Assembly (NCBI RefSeq): GCF_040515995.1
Contig: NZ_CP159485.1
Span: forward strand, 1,302,001 to 1,366,000
Length of the DNA stretch: 64,000 nucleotides
Source of the DNA: Proteinivorax hydrogeniformans
GTDB taxonomy: Bacteria > Bacillota > Proteinivoracia > Proteinivoracales > Proteinivoracaceae
Reading direction: 5' to 3'
The notes beneath the pieces are model-generated. The model was given only the letters and a program-made list of their open reading frames with translations, had not been told where the DNA came from and ran no database searches. A program made the position numbers and the translations under genes. This document shows, piece after piece, positions 37,310 through 45,870 of the stretch; positions within the stretch are counted from its first letter, which is position 1; every line of letters begins with the position of its first letter.

Positions 37310-37416
37310 GTTTTATGGCCTGTTAAAAGCAGGATTTTTGAAAGTTTATGTAGAATAATTATTTGAATGTCACGTAAAAGGGGCTTTACAACATTAGATA
37401 GGGAGGAGCTGTTTAT

Positions 37417-39519
37417 GTGGGGAAAAAAATTTTATTAGTCATAATAACAACTGTATTATTTATTTTTACTGCGCCCCTTGATGTATGGGCTAATGAAGGA
37501 GATGTAGCCGACTACATAAATTTTGATCAAAAAATATATATTGACATTATGGAAGAGCACTTCATAATAGGCGAGGACTATGATGGAGTTTTGGGATTTA
37601 GTAGTAAAGATACGAAAGTTTTGCAAGTCGCTAGCGATGGCAGACTAATCCCTCAGGCTCTTGGAACAACTGAGGTAGAAGTATTCAAAGCCGGTAGTAG
37701 TGTAGGGGTTGTTGATGTACATGTCTATTTAAGTGGAGATGTAAACGGCGATGGTCGTGCAAATGTTTCCGACGCTATCAAAATCTTACGCTATGATGCG
37801 CAGCTAGAGAGCTTTACAAAGGGGCAACGTATCGCTGCTGATATAACCAAAAGTGGAAGTGTTGGTATATCAGATGCTATTAAAATCCTACAAATGGATG
37901 CAGGGCTGGTAGATCGTAAGCCTAGGGTGTCTTTGGACTCTTCGCTAAGTCTTTTACAGCCTAATGACTTTGTTCAGTTAAATGCTAAAGTTTTACCTGA
38001 TAGTAAATCGGACACAAAGGTAGAATGGGCATCTAGTGATGAAACAGTTGCCGAAGTTGATTCAAACGGTATGGTCACTGCTATATCACCTGGTAGAGCA
38101 AAAATTAAGGCTAGCACACAAGATGGCTCGTCTGTAGCAACAACTGAAATAATTGTAGATTGGCTTGAGATGGAAAATTCTTATACACGTTCCTTTCTTT
38201 ATGATGAGCAGGATGAGCATAAAGATGAGCAGCATAATGTAAGCTATGAATTTGAAATAAAAGATAACAGGGTGACTATAAAGGGCAGCAGTGATGTTGA
38301 TGATGAGTCAAAGTATCAATATTTATATTATCAAGTAAAAGATGCTGCAGGTAAAGTAGTAAAGGCGAATACTGTACCTATAGACTTTTCTGAATATGAA
38401 ACAAGCTTTAACTTATTTTTGTCAGAAGGAATCTATGATTTTAACGTTTATTTTGGTAAAGAGGAAAATGGAGATGACCTAGAGGAGTGGCTAGAAATCA
38501 CATCCCCAAGCATCATTAAAATTTCTGATGAAATAAGTTTTGCAGTTGGCCTAGATGACCATAACGTAGTTTACACAAAATACAACATGACTTTAGAGGA
38601 AATCTTAGATAAACAAATGGCAGTAAACCCTCAAACTGATTTATATGGGGGAGGCTGGAAAAGTGCTAAGCGTGAAGATGTAGAGTACTACTTAAACCCT
38701 GAAAATTTCAATTTTTATCCTGAAGAAGGCATAGACCAAATTGTAGTCAATGCCAGCTCTTTAAATGTTAGGAGAGGGCCTTCTACTAGTTACGACAGAA
38801 TAACAAGTGTAAGTAGAGGAGCTACGTACGAGTTTGTTGATTTTAGTGATGGTTGGTATAAAATTAATTTAGGAAGTAGAAAAGGTTGGGTACATGGCGA
38901 CTTTGTATTACGCTCTGCAGTTAGCAGTAATGATGTCCCTGATCATATGTTCCAGTTTTTAATCCTTTCTGGAAGTGCTGAAGTTGAAGCAGAGGAGCTT
39001 GATAGGATTTTAAATAATAAAGGAACACTTCATGGGACGGGAAATGCTTTTATCGCGGCTGGAAAAGAACATAATGTTAATGAGCTATACCTTATCTCGC
39101 ATGCGTTGCTTGAAACAGGTAATGGCACATCTGATCTAGCTGAGGGCATCCTAGTTGATGAAGTAGATGGAAAAGAAGTAGAACCTAAAGTAGTGTATAA
39201 TATGTATGGGATAGGCGCTAAGGATAGAGATCCTCACAGGTTAGGGGCTGAGTATGCATATGAAGCAGGTTGGTTTACACCTGAAGATGCGATTATAGGT
39301 GGAGCTAGATTTATTTCTAGAATGTATGTAAATCACCCCACCTATAAACAAGACACTTTATACAAAATGAGGTGGAACCCTGCTACTCCCGCAACCCATC
39401 AGTATGCCACTGACATAGGTTGGGCTGTGAAACAAACAAGTAATATTAAATCATACTATGATCAACTAGATACCTATGTACTAAGGTTTGATATTCCTAA
39501 ATATTTAGAAGAAAAGTAA
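37417..39519 (+). CDS. Secreted dockerin / Ig-like / SH3 / glucosaminidase protein
   Basis: 700 residues. Signal peptide about 1-26 (LLVIITTVLFIFTAP then WANEG). Residues about 107-167 are a type-I dockerin pair: GDVNGDGRANVSDAIKILRY and a degenerate second repeat ADITKSGSVGISDAIKILQM. A Big2-type Ig domain follows (about 170-247, VEWASSDETVAEVDSNGMVT). An SH3_3 domain is at about 443-498 (ASSLNVRRGPSTSYDRI, GWVHGDFV). The C-terminal glucosaminidase has ISHALLETGNGTSDLAEG and YNMYGIGA. It would cut peptidoglycan outside the cell. The GTG at 37417 is in the correct frame behind GGGAGGAG (37401-37408). No cohesin partner is in the window. Confidence 0.85.
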   Translation: MGKKILLVIITTVLFIFTAPLDVWANEGDVADYINFDQKIYIDIMEEHFIIGEDYDGVLGFSSKDTKVLQVASDGRLIPQALGTTEVEVFKAGSSVGVVDVHVYLSGDVNGDGRANVSDAIKILRYDAQLESFTKGQRIAADITKSGSVGISDAIKILQMDAGLVDRKPRVSLDSSLSLLQPNDFVQLNAKVLPDSKSDTKVEWASSDETVAEVDSNGMVTAISPGRAKIKASTQDGSSVATTEIIVDWLEMENSYTRSFLYDEQDEHKDEQHNVSYEFEIKDNRVTIKGSSDVDDESKYQYLYYQVKDAAGKVVKANTVPIDFSEYETSFNLFLSEGIYDFNVYFGKEENGDDLEEWLEITSPSIIKISDEISFAVGLDDHNVVYTKYNMTLEEILDKQMAVNPQTDLYGGGWKSAKREDVEYYLNPENFNFYPEEGIDQIVVNASSLNVRRGPSTSYDRITSVSRGATYEFVDFSDGWYKINLGSRKGWVHGDFVLRSAVSSNDVPDHMFQFLILSGSAEVEAEELDRILNNKGTLHGTGNAFIAAGKEHNVNELYLISHALLETGNGTSDLAEGILVDEVDGKEVEPKVVYNMYGIGAKDRDPHRLGAEYAYEAGWFTPEDAIIGGARFISRMYVNHPTYKQDTLYKMRWNPATPATHQYATDIGWAVKQTSNIKSYYDQLDTYVLRFDIPKYLEEK

Positions 39520-39526
39520 TGATTAG

Positions 39527-39559
39527 CTAGGGCAGGGGTAAAATCTTGTCCTAGTTTTT
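39527..39559 (+). terminator. Terminator after the glucosaminidase gene
   Basis: CTAGGGCAG (39527-39535) pairs, with two G-U pairs, with TTGTCCTAG (39546-39554), followed by TTTTT. A separate C-rich/G-rich hairpin lies at about 39609-39640 in the same gap. Confidence 0.65.
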
Positions 39560-39740
39560 ATTTGTATTTTATGCTACTCGTTTTTTTAGACCTACTTTGT
39601 TCCGCTCAGTACCCCCTCCTCAGTGAGGTGAGGGGGGAGTAACCTTTAGGGCTTGTGTCATTGCGTTTCAGATATGATATAATACAGATGATAGAGTAGT
39701 TCCTTGGGTTTAAAAAAAGTAAGATTTGAGGTGTGTTGTT

Positions 39741-40751
39741 ATGTCAAAAATTTTAGTAACGGGTGCTGCTGGGTTTATAGGGTTTCATTTGTCTCAATAT
39801 TTATTAAAAGCTTCTCACCAAGTTATAGGTGTAGATAATATGAATGATTATTATGATCCGGCGCTAAAAGAGGATAGGTTGGCGATTTTAAAGCAGGATG
39901 GAAATTTTATATTTTACAAACTGGATTTAAAAGATAGGGAGTCATTAGATGATTTATTTGCAAAATATCAGCCTGATTATGTTATAAATTTGGCTGCACA
40001 GGCTGGGGTGAGGTATTCTATTGAAAATCCACATGCTTATGTTGATTCTAATTTAGTAGGGTTTGTAAATGTACTGGAAGCTTGCCGGAATTATCCTGTA
40101 AAGCATTTGCTTTATGCTTCTTCTAGCTCTGTTTATGGTGGCAATAAAGTAGCTCCTTTTTCTACAAATCATAGTGTTGATCATCCTGTAAGTCTTTATG
40201 CAGCAACCAAAAAGTCTAACGAGTTGATGGCTCATACGTATAGCCACTTATACAATATCCCAACCACAGGGCTGCGCTTTTTTACTGTCTATGGTCCCTT
40301 TGGCAGACCAGATATGGCGTACTTTTCCTTTACTAAAAATATAGTTGCAAAAGAAGAGATTAAGGTATTTAACCATGGGAAAATGGAAAGAGATTTTACT
40401 TATGTTGATGATGTTGTTAAAGGGGTATATAAGCTATTAGATAAAGCCCCAAAGGCTAATAAAGATTGGGATGAAAGTAAAGACGAGTTAAGCTCAAGCT
40501 TTGCACCTTATAAAATCTATAACATAGGAAATAATCAACCGGTACAGCTGATGAAGTTTATAAATGTTTTAGAGGAAAAGTTAGGCAAAGAAGCTAAGAA
40601 AAAGTATATGGAGATGCAACCTGGAGATGTGCTAAGGACATGTGCTGATATTTCAGATCTAAAGCGAGATATAGATTATCAGCCTACGACGAGTATTGAA
40701 GAAGGGCTTGATAAGTTTGTAAGCTGGTATAGGGAGTATTATAAGGTTTAG
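39741..40751 (+). CDS. UDP-glucuronate 4-epimerase
   Basis: 336 residues. ILVTGAAGFIGFHLSQYLL is the NAD-binding start. NLAAQAGVRYSIENPHAYVD and YASSSSVYGGNKVAPF precede the catalytic YAATKKSNELMAH, and FFTVYGPFGRPDMAYF is characteristic of the UDP-glucuronate/galacturonate 4-epimerases (CapI/LspL type) rather than GalE. It would convert UDP-glucuronate from Ugd into UDP-galacturonate for uronic-acid polymers. The ATG at 39741 is preferred over an in-frame upstream start at 39726. Confidence 0.88.
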   Translation: MSKILVTGAAGFIGFHLSQYLLKASHQVIGVDNMNDYYDPALKEDRLAILKQDGNFIFYKLDLKDRESLDDLFAKYQPDYVINLAAQAGVRYSIENPHAYVDSNLVGFVNVLEACRNYPVKHLLYASSSSVYGGNKVAPFSTNHSVDHPVSLYAATKKSNELMAHTYSHLYNIPTTGLRFFTVYGPFGRPDMAYFSFTKNIVAKEEIKVFNHGKMERDFTYVDDVVKGVYKLLDKAPKANKDWDESKDELSSSFAPYKIYNIGNNQPVQLMKFINVLEEKLGKEAKKKYMEMQPGDVLRTCADISDLKRDIDYQPTTSIEEGLDKFVSWYREYYKV

Positions 40752-41470
40752 CGATGGTGAAGTTGGTTAGTTGGTCAGGGGCAAAACCTTATTGGCCACG
40801 GTAAACATCACGAAATAAGCTACATGCTGGGTCCAAACTCGTTCATTTATGGTGCCCAAATCTGAAAGCCCCTGTAAAACACACTGGCAATGTGAACCAC
40901 CATAGCCCAAATAGGGGGCTTTTACTAATTGATAAAGTCATCCTGAGGTACGCCGAAGGATCTAGCTCATAAGAGCGCAGGACCCACACAACGGACTCCA
41001 GCTTCCACTTTCCACCTTCAACTTTATTAACGAATCTGACTCAGCAGAATTAGCAAGTTTATAGTATGCCGTTTGGCCCAGCAGAATAAGCAAATTTATA
41101 CGTTTTCGCGGCCAGTTGGTTTTATATTGGTTCGATTTAGGATCAGTGAAAGGTTGGTTAGTTGGACAGTTAGAAAAGATTTCGAAATAAGCTACGGTGG
41201 CTGTGGTTGTTTTTGGTGGTCATTACCATTATGGTTAGCCATTTGCTGATGGGTTGACACAGAGGTCAACCATCCCATATGATAACGCTTTCCACTTTCT
41301 ACTTTATTAACGAATTTGGGTCTGTCAGATTTAGCACCGGCCTTTTGAAGCAGATGAAATGTGAAAGATGAAAGTTGATAGATATAATTCTTGTATTGAT
41401 GCTTTAACATAATTTCTATTTATGACCTATCAAACTATCAAGCCAAAATTGAAATGAGCGGAGTGATAAT
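40752..41470. repeat. Mosaic repeat block 1
   Basis: Modules in order: alpha from 40792 (TTGGCCACGGTAAACAT, then ACATGCTGGGTCCAAACTCG), its long tail ending near 40936, epsilon 40937-40996 (GTCATCCTGAGGTACGCC), beta about 41040-41119 (ending TTTTCGCGGCCAGTTGG), gamma 41195-41270 (GGTGGTCATTACCAT, then the hairpin GGTTGACACAGAGGTCAACC), and a purine-rich GATGAAAG stretch 41352-41390. No convincing gene. Confidence 0.75.
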
Positions 41471-42211
41471 ATGCGCCAATTAATAAGGTATATAATTGCA
41501 TTATCAAATCTTTATGGAATGGTTCATAAAGATAAAGTTTTAGAAATTTACAACAGTCAAAATGAAGACCACGTTAGTCTAGCTGATGTAGAGGAGTTTT
41601 TTACTAGTCCACCGGAAGAACTGGAAGATTCATTTATCTATTCTCATCAAGATTACTTTGTTCATCAGACAATTCTAGAAAATGATGATTTTGAGTCAAT
41701 GTTAAAAAAGAAGGGTGATAAGCCTCACTATGTTCCGAAGAAAAATGAACTTCTAAAATATGTCGATGAATGGTACTTTGAAAAAACAAAGCAGTACAAT
41801 ACTCTTTTAAAATGTGTAAAAGAGAACTTCTTTAAAGATAGTGACGAGAAAGCTGAGTGGCTCTGTGAAGATATTTATGGAATATGTCAGTTTGGAGCCA
41901 ATATGCAGGTCGTTTTAGATGCTTTCAACAATCAAGGTATAAATTTTGATGATATGGATCAGGTCAATGAAGTTATGCAGCTTGTGATGGACCTTTCTAA
42001 TAACATTAGGATATGGGAGAATAATGGCCATACACCTCATGAAATATTTGAGAAGGTTGAGAAACCGCATTTAAGATCACTTCCAGATAAACCCTATGAG
42101 TTTAAAGACCCTAACGTTATAGATATGAAGACCAGAAAGAAAATCGGAAGGAATGAACCATGTCCTTGTGGTAGTGGGAAGAAATATAAGAAGTGTTGTT
42201 TGGGGAAATAA
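41471..42211 (+). CDS. SEC-C motif protein
   Basis: 246 residues. The C-terminal 22 residues form a SEC-C zinc motif: [18 protein letters not shown], as found at the end of SecA. The remaining part is acidic and helical and has no recognised domain ([32 protein letters not shown]). Such proteins are often stand-alone, with the motif mediating zinc, SecB or ribosome contacts. It is flanked on both sides by repeat blocks, so it is probably transcribed alone. Confidence 0.8.
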   Translation: MRQLIRYIIALSNLYGMVHKDKVLEIYNSQNEDHVSLADVEEFFTSPPEELEDSFIYSHQDYFVHQTILENDDFESMLKKKGDKPHYVPKKNELLKYVDEWYFEKTKQYNTLLKCVKENFFKDSDEKAEWLCEDIYGICQFGANMQVVLDAFNNQGINFDDMDQVNEVMQLVMDLSNNIRIWENNGHTPHEIFEKVEKPHLRSLPDKPYEFKDPNVIDMKTRKKIGRNEPCPCGSGKKYKKCCLGK

Positions 42212-42622
42212 AAAAACCACCAAAGTTCTGACTTTAATTGGCCACAGTAAAGATAACGAGAGTAGTGATAATTATTATGAAGTCTGAGGTTAGTAGCCTA
42301 TCTTGAAAACCATAAAACCTTAATTGGCCACGGTAAAGACTGCTATATTGGCTACATGAGTAGTGGTAATAAGTAGTATGAGGTCGGAGGTTGGTAGCTT
42401 GCTTTGAAAACCATAAAACCTTAGTTGGCCACGGTAAACATAACGAAATAAGCTACATGCTTGGTCAAAGCCCGTTTAAATATGGTGCTCATATTGGTAA
42501 AAACCTGTTTTTATTGTAGTAAATACATAGTTACAAACTTTTTCTGATTTTAAAGAAATAATTAGATTATAATACAAAAGTTCCTGATTTTCATAGTGTA
42601 TCGGTAGAAGATAGTACTATTA
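42212..42622. repeat. Mosaic repeat block 2
   Basis: Three starts of module alpha in succession at 42238, 42324 and 42425. The first two are short (GGCCACGGTAAAGA-type head only). The third continues to about 42520 with ACATGCTTGGTCAAAGCC and GGTAAAAACCTG. Short AGTGGTAATAAGTAGTATGAG-like linkers separate them. Confidence 0.7.
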
Positions 42623-42652
42623 TTGAGAGAAATTAAGGGAGGGGTGGTTAGG

Positions 42653-42835
42653 ATGTCAAAAGATAAGTGCCCAGAATGTGGTTCATCTGACACAGTAGAA
42701 ATTGTTTATGGTAAGCCTACATCAGAAGCTTTTGAGGCTGCAAATCGTGGTGAAATTGTGCTTGGTGGTTGCTGCGAACCTTTAAATGGACCTAGTAGGA
42801 AATGTAAGAATTGTGGTAGTTTGATAGAAGGATAG
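42653..42835 (+). CDS. Small zinc-ribbon protein
   Basis: 60 residues. Two CxxC-type pairs, CPECGSSD near the start and CKNCGSLIEG at the end, would bind one zinc. A GGCCEP segment lies between. The ATG at 42653 fits GGGAGGGGTGG upstream. Function unknown; such small ribbons are often DNA- or RNA-associated or regulatory. Confidence 0.65.
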   Translation: MSKDKCPECGSSDTVEIVYGKPTSEAFEAANRGEIVLGGCCEPLNGPSRKCKNCGSLIEG

Positions 42836-43042
42836 TTTGCTAATAGGTTAGTGTGGGGCCTGAGTCCCTTGGTAATTTGCCAGTCCCTGAGTCTCTTGGT
42901 TGTGTTGGTTGTGGAGTATATCTGCTCTTTTTTGCTCTTTTTGGACGAGGTGGTTGAGTATTTGCTAGTATTTGGGAATATTTTGGAGCACTTATATAGG
43001 AGTGGCATCTATATCTTTCTTAGATTAATAGTGAGTGTCTTA

Positions 43043-43085
43043 GCGCTACAGAAGGTGACTGTGCACCTTTGTAGCGCATTTCTTT
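43043..43085 (+). promoter_or_regulatory. Hairpin in the glnA leader
   Basis: GCGCTACA-g-AAGGTG (43043-43057) pairs with CACCTT-TGTAGCGC (43064-43077), 14 pairs with one bulged G, followed by ATTTCTTTATATG. It lies about 70 bases upstream of the glnA start. It may be a terminator of an upstream transcript or an attenuator for glnA. No known riboswitch consensus is recognised. Confidence 0.5.
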
Positions 43086-43146
43086 ATATGTTATCGTATA
43101 TACGTGAGGTTAATTAAAATTTTTCTAAAAATTAGGAGTGATAATT

Positions 43147-44466
43147 TTGGATTCTTTAAGTAGTGATGATGTCAAACAGCTTGTTCGTGAGGGAGGAGTT
43201 AACTTTATAAGGCTTCAGTTTGTAGACGTATTTGGTAAGTTAAAAAGCGTGTCCATTCCTGCCTATCAGTTAGATGAAGCCCTCGATAACAAGATAATGT
43301 TTGATGGTTCGTCGATAAAGGGGTTTGTTCGAGTTGAGGAGTCAGATATGTACTTAGCTCCAGACCCATCTACTTACAGTGTATTACCATGGACTAAGGA
43401 AGGAAAAGGAAAAACTGCACGTTTGATTTGCGATGTTTATAACACTGACGGCACTCCGTTTGAGGGTTGTCCAAGAAATGTATTGAAGAATGTTCTTAGA
43501 AAGCTTAAGGATTATGGTTATGAATATCATGTTGGGCCGGAGGTTGAGTTCTTTTTATTTGAAACTGATGAAGCTGGAAATCCCACTACTGATATTCACG
43601 ACAAGGCTGGATATTTCGATCACGCACCTACAGATTTAGGTGAGGATGCTAGAAGAGATATATGCCTTGCTTTAGATGAAATGGGGTTTGAGATAGAAAC
43701 TTCACACCATGAAGCGGCACCGGGACAACATGAAATAGATTTTAGGTATGGGGAAGCTTTAGCTTCCGCAGATAGAGTTTCAACGTTTAAGTTGGTTGTT
43801 AAGACTATAGCTAAGAGACATGGGTTGCACGCTACTTTTATGCCTAAGCCATTAAAGAATGCTCATGGTTCTTGTATGCACTTAAATCAATCGCTATTTA
43901 AGGATGGTAAGAATATTTTTGAGTGCAAGGATGACCCTATGGGATTAAGTGAAGATGCTTACTATTTTGTAGGGGGGTTAATTAAATATGCTAGAGAGTA
44001 TGCAGCTGTCACCAATGCTACTGTAAATTCGTATAAAAGGTTTGTACCGGGTTATGAAGCTCCTACGGAAATAACCTGGGCAGCAGGTAGCCGCAGTCCT
44101 CTTATCAGGATTCCAGCAAATAGAGGGCCCGCAACAAGAATAGAGCTTAGAAATCCAGATCCTACAGCCAACCATTATCTTGCTCTTGCTGCTGTGCTTT
44201 CAGCAGGATTTGAAGGGATAAAGAATAAGATAACTCCTTCAGAATGTTGTAATGAAAATGGAGATAATTTCGGAGACGGAGATGTTAAAAAGTTCCCTGC
44301 TAATTTAAAAGAAGCGTTAGATGATTTTGAAAAAAGTAGGCTTATGAGAGACTCGCTTGGGGAACATATCTTTGATATGTATCTTACAGCAAAGCGCAAG
44401 GAGTGGCGATTATATAGCGAAGAAATTCATGATTGGGAGCTTAAGCATTATTTACGGGCTTATTAA
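43147..44466 (+). CDS. glnA: Glutamine synthetase type I
   Basis: 439 residues from the TTG at 43147; AGGAG at 43134-43138 overlaps an alternative GTG at 43138. VNFIRLQFVDVFGKLKS, IMFDGSSIKGFVR, GPEVEFFLFE, HHEAAPGQHEIDF, HGSCMHLNQSLF and GPATRIELRNPDPTANHYLA are the expected GSI motifs in order. The length and the short C-terminus (no adenylylation-tyrosine block) fit the Gram-positive GSI-alpha type, usually controlled by feedback inhibition and a GlnR-like regulator. It is followed by a strong terminator. Confidence 0.96.
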   Translation: MDSLSSDDVKQLVREGGVNFIRLQFVDVFGKLKSVSIPAYQLDEALDNKIMFDGSSIKGFVRVEESDMYLAPDPSTYSVLPWTKEGKGKTARLICDVYNTDGTPFEGCPRNVLKNVLRKLKDYGYEYHVGPEVEFFLFETDEAGNPTTDIHDKAGYFDHAPTDLGEDARRDICLALDEMGFEIETSHHEAAPGQHEIDFRYGEALASADRVSTFKLVVKTIAKRHGLHATFMPKPLKNAHGSCMHLNQSLFKDGKNIFECKDDPMGLSEDAYYFVGGLIKYAREYAAVTNATVNSYKRFVPGYEAPTEITWAAGSRSPLIRIPANRGPATRIELRNPDPTANHYLALAAVLSAGFEGIKNKITPSECCNENGDNFGDGDVKKFPANLKEALDDFEKSRLMRDSLGEHIFDMYLTAKRKEWRLYSEEIHDWELKHYLRAY

Positions 44467-44487
44467 TATATAAAATAGATAGGGAGT

Positions 44488-44528
44488 ATATAGCGTCAAT
44501 CTATTGCAGATTGGCGCTATATTTTTTT
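44488..44528 (+). terminator. Rho-independent terminator of glnA
   Basis: ATATAGCGTCAATCT (44488-44502) pairs with AGATTGGCGCTATAT (44508-44522), one G-U pair, loop of five, followed by a T run. Confidence 0.88.
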
Positions 44529-44529
44529 A

Positions 44530-45477
44530 TAGGATTGGAATTCGCATGCCTAAAACTGAAAGTGTTACTTGCCACGGTAAACATAACGGAATAGGCAACG
44601 GTGACTGTGGTTGGTTTTGTTGGTCATTATCATTATGGTTAGCCATTTGCTGATGGGTTGACACAGAGGTCAACCCCTACCTCTGCGAGGGGATAGGGCA
44701 TCAAAATCATAAAAATCTATTTGGCCACGGTAAAGGTGTAGTAGTAATAAGTAGTATGAGGTCTGAGGTTGGTAATAAAACCTACACCCTAAGATCTTAA
44801 TTTGTCATGGTAAAGATAACGAAGTTAGCAAAAATGAGTAGTGGTAATATGTAATATGAAATCGGAAGTTGGTATCTTACTTCAAAAGCACAAAATCTTT
44901 AATTGGCCACGGTAAACATAACGAAATAAGCTACATGCTGGGTCCAAACCCATTCAGTTATGGGATACATATTGGTAAGACCCGGTTTTAAATGCAGCAG
45001 GTATAAAATATAATGTCTGTTTTTAACTGTATACTATTTACAAATGCTACTGTGGTTTAACCAAAACCATTTATTACCAGACCCAGCAGAATTAGCAAGT
45101 TTATACGTTTTCGTGGCAACTTTTTTATATTGTCTCTTGGACGTCCCTTACTCTTGACAGGTGGAACCATAAGTAGTGCAAAATCCTAATTGGCCACGGT
45201 AAAGATCAGTAAACTAGTGGTATTAGTAGTGGTAATGGGTAGTTTGAGGTGTGAGATTTAAGACTTTAATATAGGTCATTGGTTGCCGTCATCTCGGGAC
45301 GCTAGGGACAGGTACATCCGTCCCATTGGATTCGGTGGTACGGTATACCAGTCTCTGAGTCCCTTGGTTGGTGTCGATAGTGATATGCTCCCTTATATTT
45401 GTGGTTGGTTTTTTTATTTGGGTCTTGTATAATATAAGGAAGTTAATTTTTATTTTAATAATTTTGGGGGTGATGGG
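44530..45477. repeat. Mosaic repeat block 3
   Basis: Alpha head at 44569, gamma about 44600-44695, alpha heads at 44721 and 44811, a full alpha at 44903 continuing to beta, which ends near 45120. Another alpha head is at 45190 and delta at 45290-45372 (CATCTCGGGACGCTAGGGACA, then GTCCCATTGG, then ACCAGTCTCTGAGTCCCTTGG). No gene. Confidence 0.75.
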
Positions 45478-45870
45478 ATGAACTGGTTAAAGAAGTTTAT
45501 GGCTGGGAGATATGGTGGTGATCAGCTTTCTATTTTTCTGGTTATAGTTTCTCTGATTTTAACAATAGTGGGTCAAATTACGCAGCTTTTGGTTTTAGCA
45601 TACTTGGGTTATATACCTATAATTTTAGCTTTTTATCGGATGCTTTCTAAAGATACTTCTAAACGAAGTATGGAAAACTATAAGTTTGCTATTATGATGA
45701 GTCCTTTATATGCTTGGTTTAAAAAGGTGCAGGGTAGAGTTAAGAATAGAAAGACGCATAAGTATTTTAAGTGTGTTAAGTGTAATGCACAGTTAAGAGT
45801 CCCTAAAGGTAGGGGGAAAATTGTTATTACTTGCCCGAAGTGTAAAGAGAAATTTTCTAAGAAGTCGTAG
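45478..45870 (+). CDS. Small membrane protein with zinc ribbon
   Basis: 130 residues. Two hydrophobic helices (LSIFLVIVSLILTIVGQI and LLVLAYLGYIPIILAFY) are followed by a basic region and a C-terminal zinc ribbon, FKCVKCNAQLRVPKGRG plus ITCPKCKEKF. It is probably a membrane-anchored regulator or scaffold of unknown role. The ATG follows GGGGGTGATGGG. Isolated between two repeat blocks. Confidence 0.75.
   Translation: MNWLKKFMAGRYGGDQLSIFLVIVSLILTIVGQITQLLVLAYLGYIPIILAFYRMLSKDTSKRSMENYKFAIMMSPLYAWFKKVQGRVKNRKTHKYFKCVKCNAQLRVPKGRGKIVITCPKCKEKFSKKS

Noticed and set aside
42851-43117. Hydrophobic 88-residue open frame before glnA
   Set aside because: It has no RBS, part of it is repeat-like sequence (CAGTCCCTGAGTC words), and it runs into the glnA leader hairpin.
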